A DNA stretch of 6,491 nt, taken from Pseudodesulfovibrio sp. Its GTDB lineage: Bacteria; Desulfobacterota; Desulfovibrionia; Desulfovibrionales; Desulfovibrionaceae. The notes under the pieces are model-generated. The model had not been told where the DNA came from. It ran no database searches and saw only the letters and a program-made list of their open reading frames with translations. This document shows positions 5,050-6,491 of this stretch, piece by piece. The stretch covers positions 1 through 6,491 of the forward strand of contig JAFLJW010000159.1 of NCBI GenBank assembly GCA_022712815.1, in the 5' to 3' direction. The position numbers and the translations under genes were made by a program. The first letter of the stretch is position 1, and the number at the start of each line of letters is the position of its first letter.

Positions 5050-6324
5050 GTGAAGAATACCTTTTACAGCGATTTCGACACGGAATGGATCGGGCGCGGA
5101 CAGTCCAAGAACGACAAAGGGCGCACGCCGTTTGAGCAGGATCGTGATCGAATTATCTACTCCCCGGCATTTCGTCGGTTGCAATCCAAGACTCAGGTTT
5201 TCCTGTCCGGCGAATTCGATTTTTATCGCACACGCCTGACACATTCCATCGAGGTTTCCCAGATTGGCCGGTCCATCGTCAATCATCTCAACCGTTCGTC
5301 CGATACCCTGAATGACAGTTTTTTCATCGATCAGGATCTGGTCGAGTCCATCTGTCTTGCCCACGACATAGGACATCCGTCCTTTGGTCATGCCGGGGAA
5401 CAAGTACTCAACGAGTTGATGCTTGAATCCGGCGGATTTGAAGGCAATGCCCAGAACCTGCGAATTCTTGTCGATCTGTTCTATCGGAGCAAGACCGTGT
5501 GGACGGGCATGAAGCCTACTCGCGCTTTTTTGGATGGTATCTTGAAATATAAGACTTTATTTAGTGATTCAGAAAAGAAGAAGAACCATTTCATCTATGA
5601 TGTTCAGAAGGACATCTTGAACTTCGTCAGCCCGGATATTTCCTTTGATTCCATGTTTGATGATGAGAAATCGTTGAATTCATTCAAGTCCGTTGAGTGC
5701 AGGATAATGGACCTGGCCGATGACATTGCCTATTCGATTCATGACCTTGATGATGGAATCCGGGCCGGATTCATCTCTGTCAAGAAGGTCAGGAACTGGA
5801 TGGACGACAAGGACACGGAATATACCGGTGAGGACGGAAAGTTTCTTGATTCCCTGTGCGAGGCCATCATCGATGATACGTTCAACTCATTCCTCTCTCG
5901 TCTGATCGGCAAGTTCATCCACGCCACGTCTCTTGTCAGGCGTGAGAATGATTTGTCTGAAATCACACAGAGATATGCCCTTGACGTAGCAATGGAAGAC
6001 ACGGCCCAAAATCTATGTTCATTGTTGCAAATACTGGCCGTGGAGCTGGTTTTTCGCACACCGCAGGTCCACCAGCTTGAATACAAGGGTGGAGAGATTC
6101 TGCGAAAACTTTTCAAGGTCATGGAAGAAGAGTATATTTTCAAGGACAAGCCGGGTTACCAGCTCCTGCCTGCCCATTATCACAAAATGATGCTGGAAAG
6201 TGACGAACATGCCGGGCGGCGTCTGTTGTGTGACTATATATCAGGCATGACTGACGGTTTCGTGGTTCGCACCTACAAACGGCTTTTTGATCCTGATTTC
6301 GGTTCGATCATTGATTTAATCTAG
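5050..6324 (+). CDS. dgt: Deoxyguanosinetriphosphate triphosphohydrolase (HD-domain dGTPase)
   Basis: This 424-residue cytoplasmic enzyme is predicted to hydrolyse dGTP to deoxyguanosine and inorganic triphosphate, helping to set dNTP pools. The N-terminal block RIIYSPAFRRLQSKTQVF (34-51) and TRLTHSIEVSQIGRSI (61-76) are classic Dgt signatures. The HD metal site is built from His65, His105-Asp106 in AHDIGHPSFGHAGE (104-117) and an Asp of DLADDIAYS (221-229). FEGNAQNLRIL (130-140) and the C-terminal DYISGMTDGF (395-404) are also typical. The length is shorter than the E. coli enzyme (about 505) and fits the Dgt-like subgroups. The start is GTG: an in-frame TAA at 5035-5037 excludes any start further upstream, and GGGAG lies 7 nt before the GTG. 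It follows the transporter operon after a structured 198-nt spacer, so separate control is likely. Some HD-family members act on other dNTPs, so strict dGTP specificity is not proven. Confidence 0.92.
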   Translation: MKNTFYSDFDTEWIGRGQSKNDKGRTPFEQDRDRIIYSPAFRRLQSKTQVFLSGEFDFYRTRLTHSIEVSQIGRSIVNHLNRSSDTLNDSFFIDQDLVESICLAHDIGHPSFGHAGEQVLNELMLESGGFEGNAQNLRILVDLFYRSKTVWTGMKPTRAFLDGILKYKTLFSDSEKKKNHFIYDVQKDILNFVSPDISFDSMFDDEKSLNSFKSVECRIMDLADDIAYSIHDLDDGIRAGFISVKKVRNWMDDKDTEYTGEDGKFLDSLCEAIIDDTFNSFLSRLIGKFIHATSLVRRENDLSEITQRYALDVAMEDTAQNLCSLLQILAVELVFRTPQVHQLEYKGGEILRKLFKVMEEEYIFKDKPGYQLLPAHYHKMMLESDEHAGRRLLCDYISGMTDGFVVRTYKRLFDPDFGSIIDLI

Positions 6325-6356
6325 CCAGGTTGTGAATTAATCAGCTAAAATCCATG

Positions 6357-6378
6357 ACTTGATGGCAGAAGATCAAGT
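6357..6378 (-). terminator. Hairpin between convergent genes, likely terminator of the - strand gene
   Basis: ACTTGAT (6357-6363) pairs perfectly with ATCAAGT (6372-6378) across an 8-nt loop. Read on the - strand, the hairpin is followed within 6 nt by TTTT (complement of 6347-6350), whereas the + strand has no T-run after it. It lies 33 nt beyond the dgt stop codon and 9 nt beyond the stop codon of the - strand gene. The stem is AT-rich and the T-run short, so termination would be weak. It may serve both transcripts. Confidence 0.35.
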
Positions 6379-6386
6379 GGAAAGAA

Positions 6387-6491
6387 TCACTCAAAGAGTC
6401 CCTTGAGCCAGTCCGGTACACGAATGGGCTTGCCGTCATGATTGACGACTGCGTGTTCGGTCATGCCTGTGGCGTGCAGGACAGTTCTGTC
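6387..6491 (-). CDS. C-terminal 34 residues of a probable acyl-CoA thioesterase (hot-dog fold), partial
   Basis: This is the 3' end of a gene entering from the right edge. The - strand is open from the window edge to TGA (6389-6387) and encodes a tail containing TVLHATGMTEHAVVNHDG and then KPIRVPDWLKGLFE. The pattern of a short strand ending in a Gly, a His-containing strand, a D-G-K/R-P turn and a final 'P-I-R-V-P-D-W-L' segment resembles the C-terminus of 4HBT/YbgC-type thioesterases, which hydrolyse acyl-CoA thioesters. The catalytic Asp region would be outside the window, so function is inferred from the tail only. The gene converges on dgt with a 62-nt gap and is not part of the transporter operon. 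Confidence 0.6.
   Translation of the reverse strand, partial: DRTVLHATGMTEHAVVNHDGKPIRVPDWLKGLFE

Noticed and set aside
5030..5053. Starting dgt at the ATG at 5030
   Set aside because: That ATG is in a different frame and ends in TGA at 5051-5053, and the dgt frame itself has TAA at 5035-5037. GTG at 5050 with GGGAG 7 nt upstream is the supported start.
6312..6343. Imperfect inverted repeat TGATTTAATC / GAATTAATCA around the dgt stop codon
   Set aside because: It pairs at 8 of 10 positions with only A/T-rich pairs and overlaps coding sequence. It is weaker than the hairpin at 6357-6378 and has no T-run after it.

Overview
This window reads as a chromosomal stretch of a Gram-negative bacterium of intermediate GC content. 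The overall style (lipoprotein-type BMP receptor, gene order, codon use) suggests a sulfate-reducing deltaproteobacterium of the Desulfovibrio / Pseudodesulfovibrio type. That placement is inference from protein style and was not checked by any search. The window holds five complete genes on the + strand and the 3' end of a sixth gene on the - strand.

Layout. Positions 1-164 are an AT-rich promoter region followed by a leader that can fold. Positions 165-4851 are a compact four-gene operon for an ABC importer of the basic membrane protein (BMP, PnrA/NupN) class. It encodes a substrate-binding lipoprotein, two inner-membrane permeases of the BPD_transp_2 type and a double-domain ATPase, with gaps of 11, 14 and 3 nt between the genes. 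Positions 4852-5049 are a 198-nt spacer rich in inverted repeats, including alternating complementary segments that resemble an attenuator or terminator. Positions 5050-6324 encode an HD-domain deoxyguanosinetriphosphate triphosphohydrolase (Dgt family) starting at GTG. Positions 6325-6386 are a short convergent intergenic region with a hairpin. Positions 6387-6491 encode the last 34 residues of a - strand protein that looks like a hot-dog acyl-CoA thioesterase.

How the genes work together. The lipoprotein captures a solute in the periplasm, the two permeases form the channel, and the ATPase drives uptake. BMP-class importers of known function mostly carry purine nucleosides or related compounds (some carry riboflavin), so a purine or nucleoside substrate is the best guess here. 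Dgt hydrolyses dGTP to deoxyguanosine and triphosphate. A nucleoside importer beside a nucleoside-producing enzyme is a plausible purine-salvage neighbourhood, but the structured 198-nt spacer suggests that dgt has its own control.

I see no mobile element, CRISPR array, tRNA, rRNA or obviously novel multi-gene system. The protein-coding content is ordinary. The points worth a second look are in the non-coding DNA: the foldable leader before the receptor gene, the four-segment structure after the ATPase gene, and the possible sequestration of the dgt ribosome-binding site.
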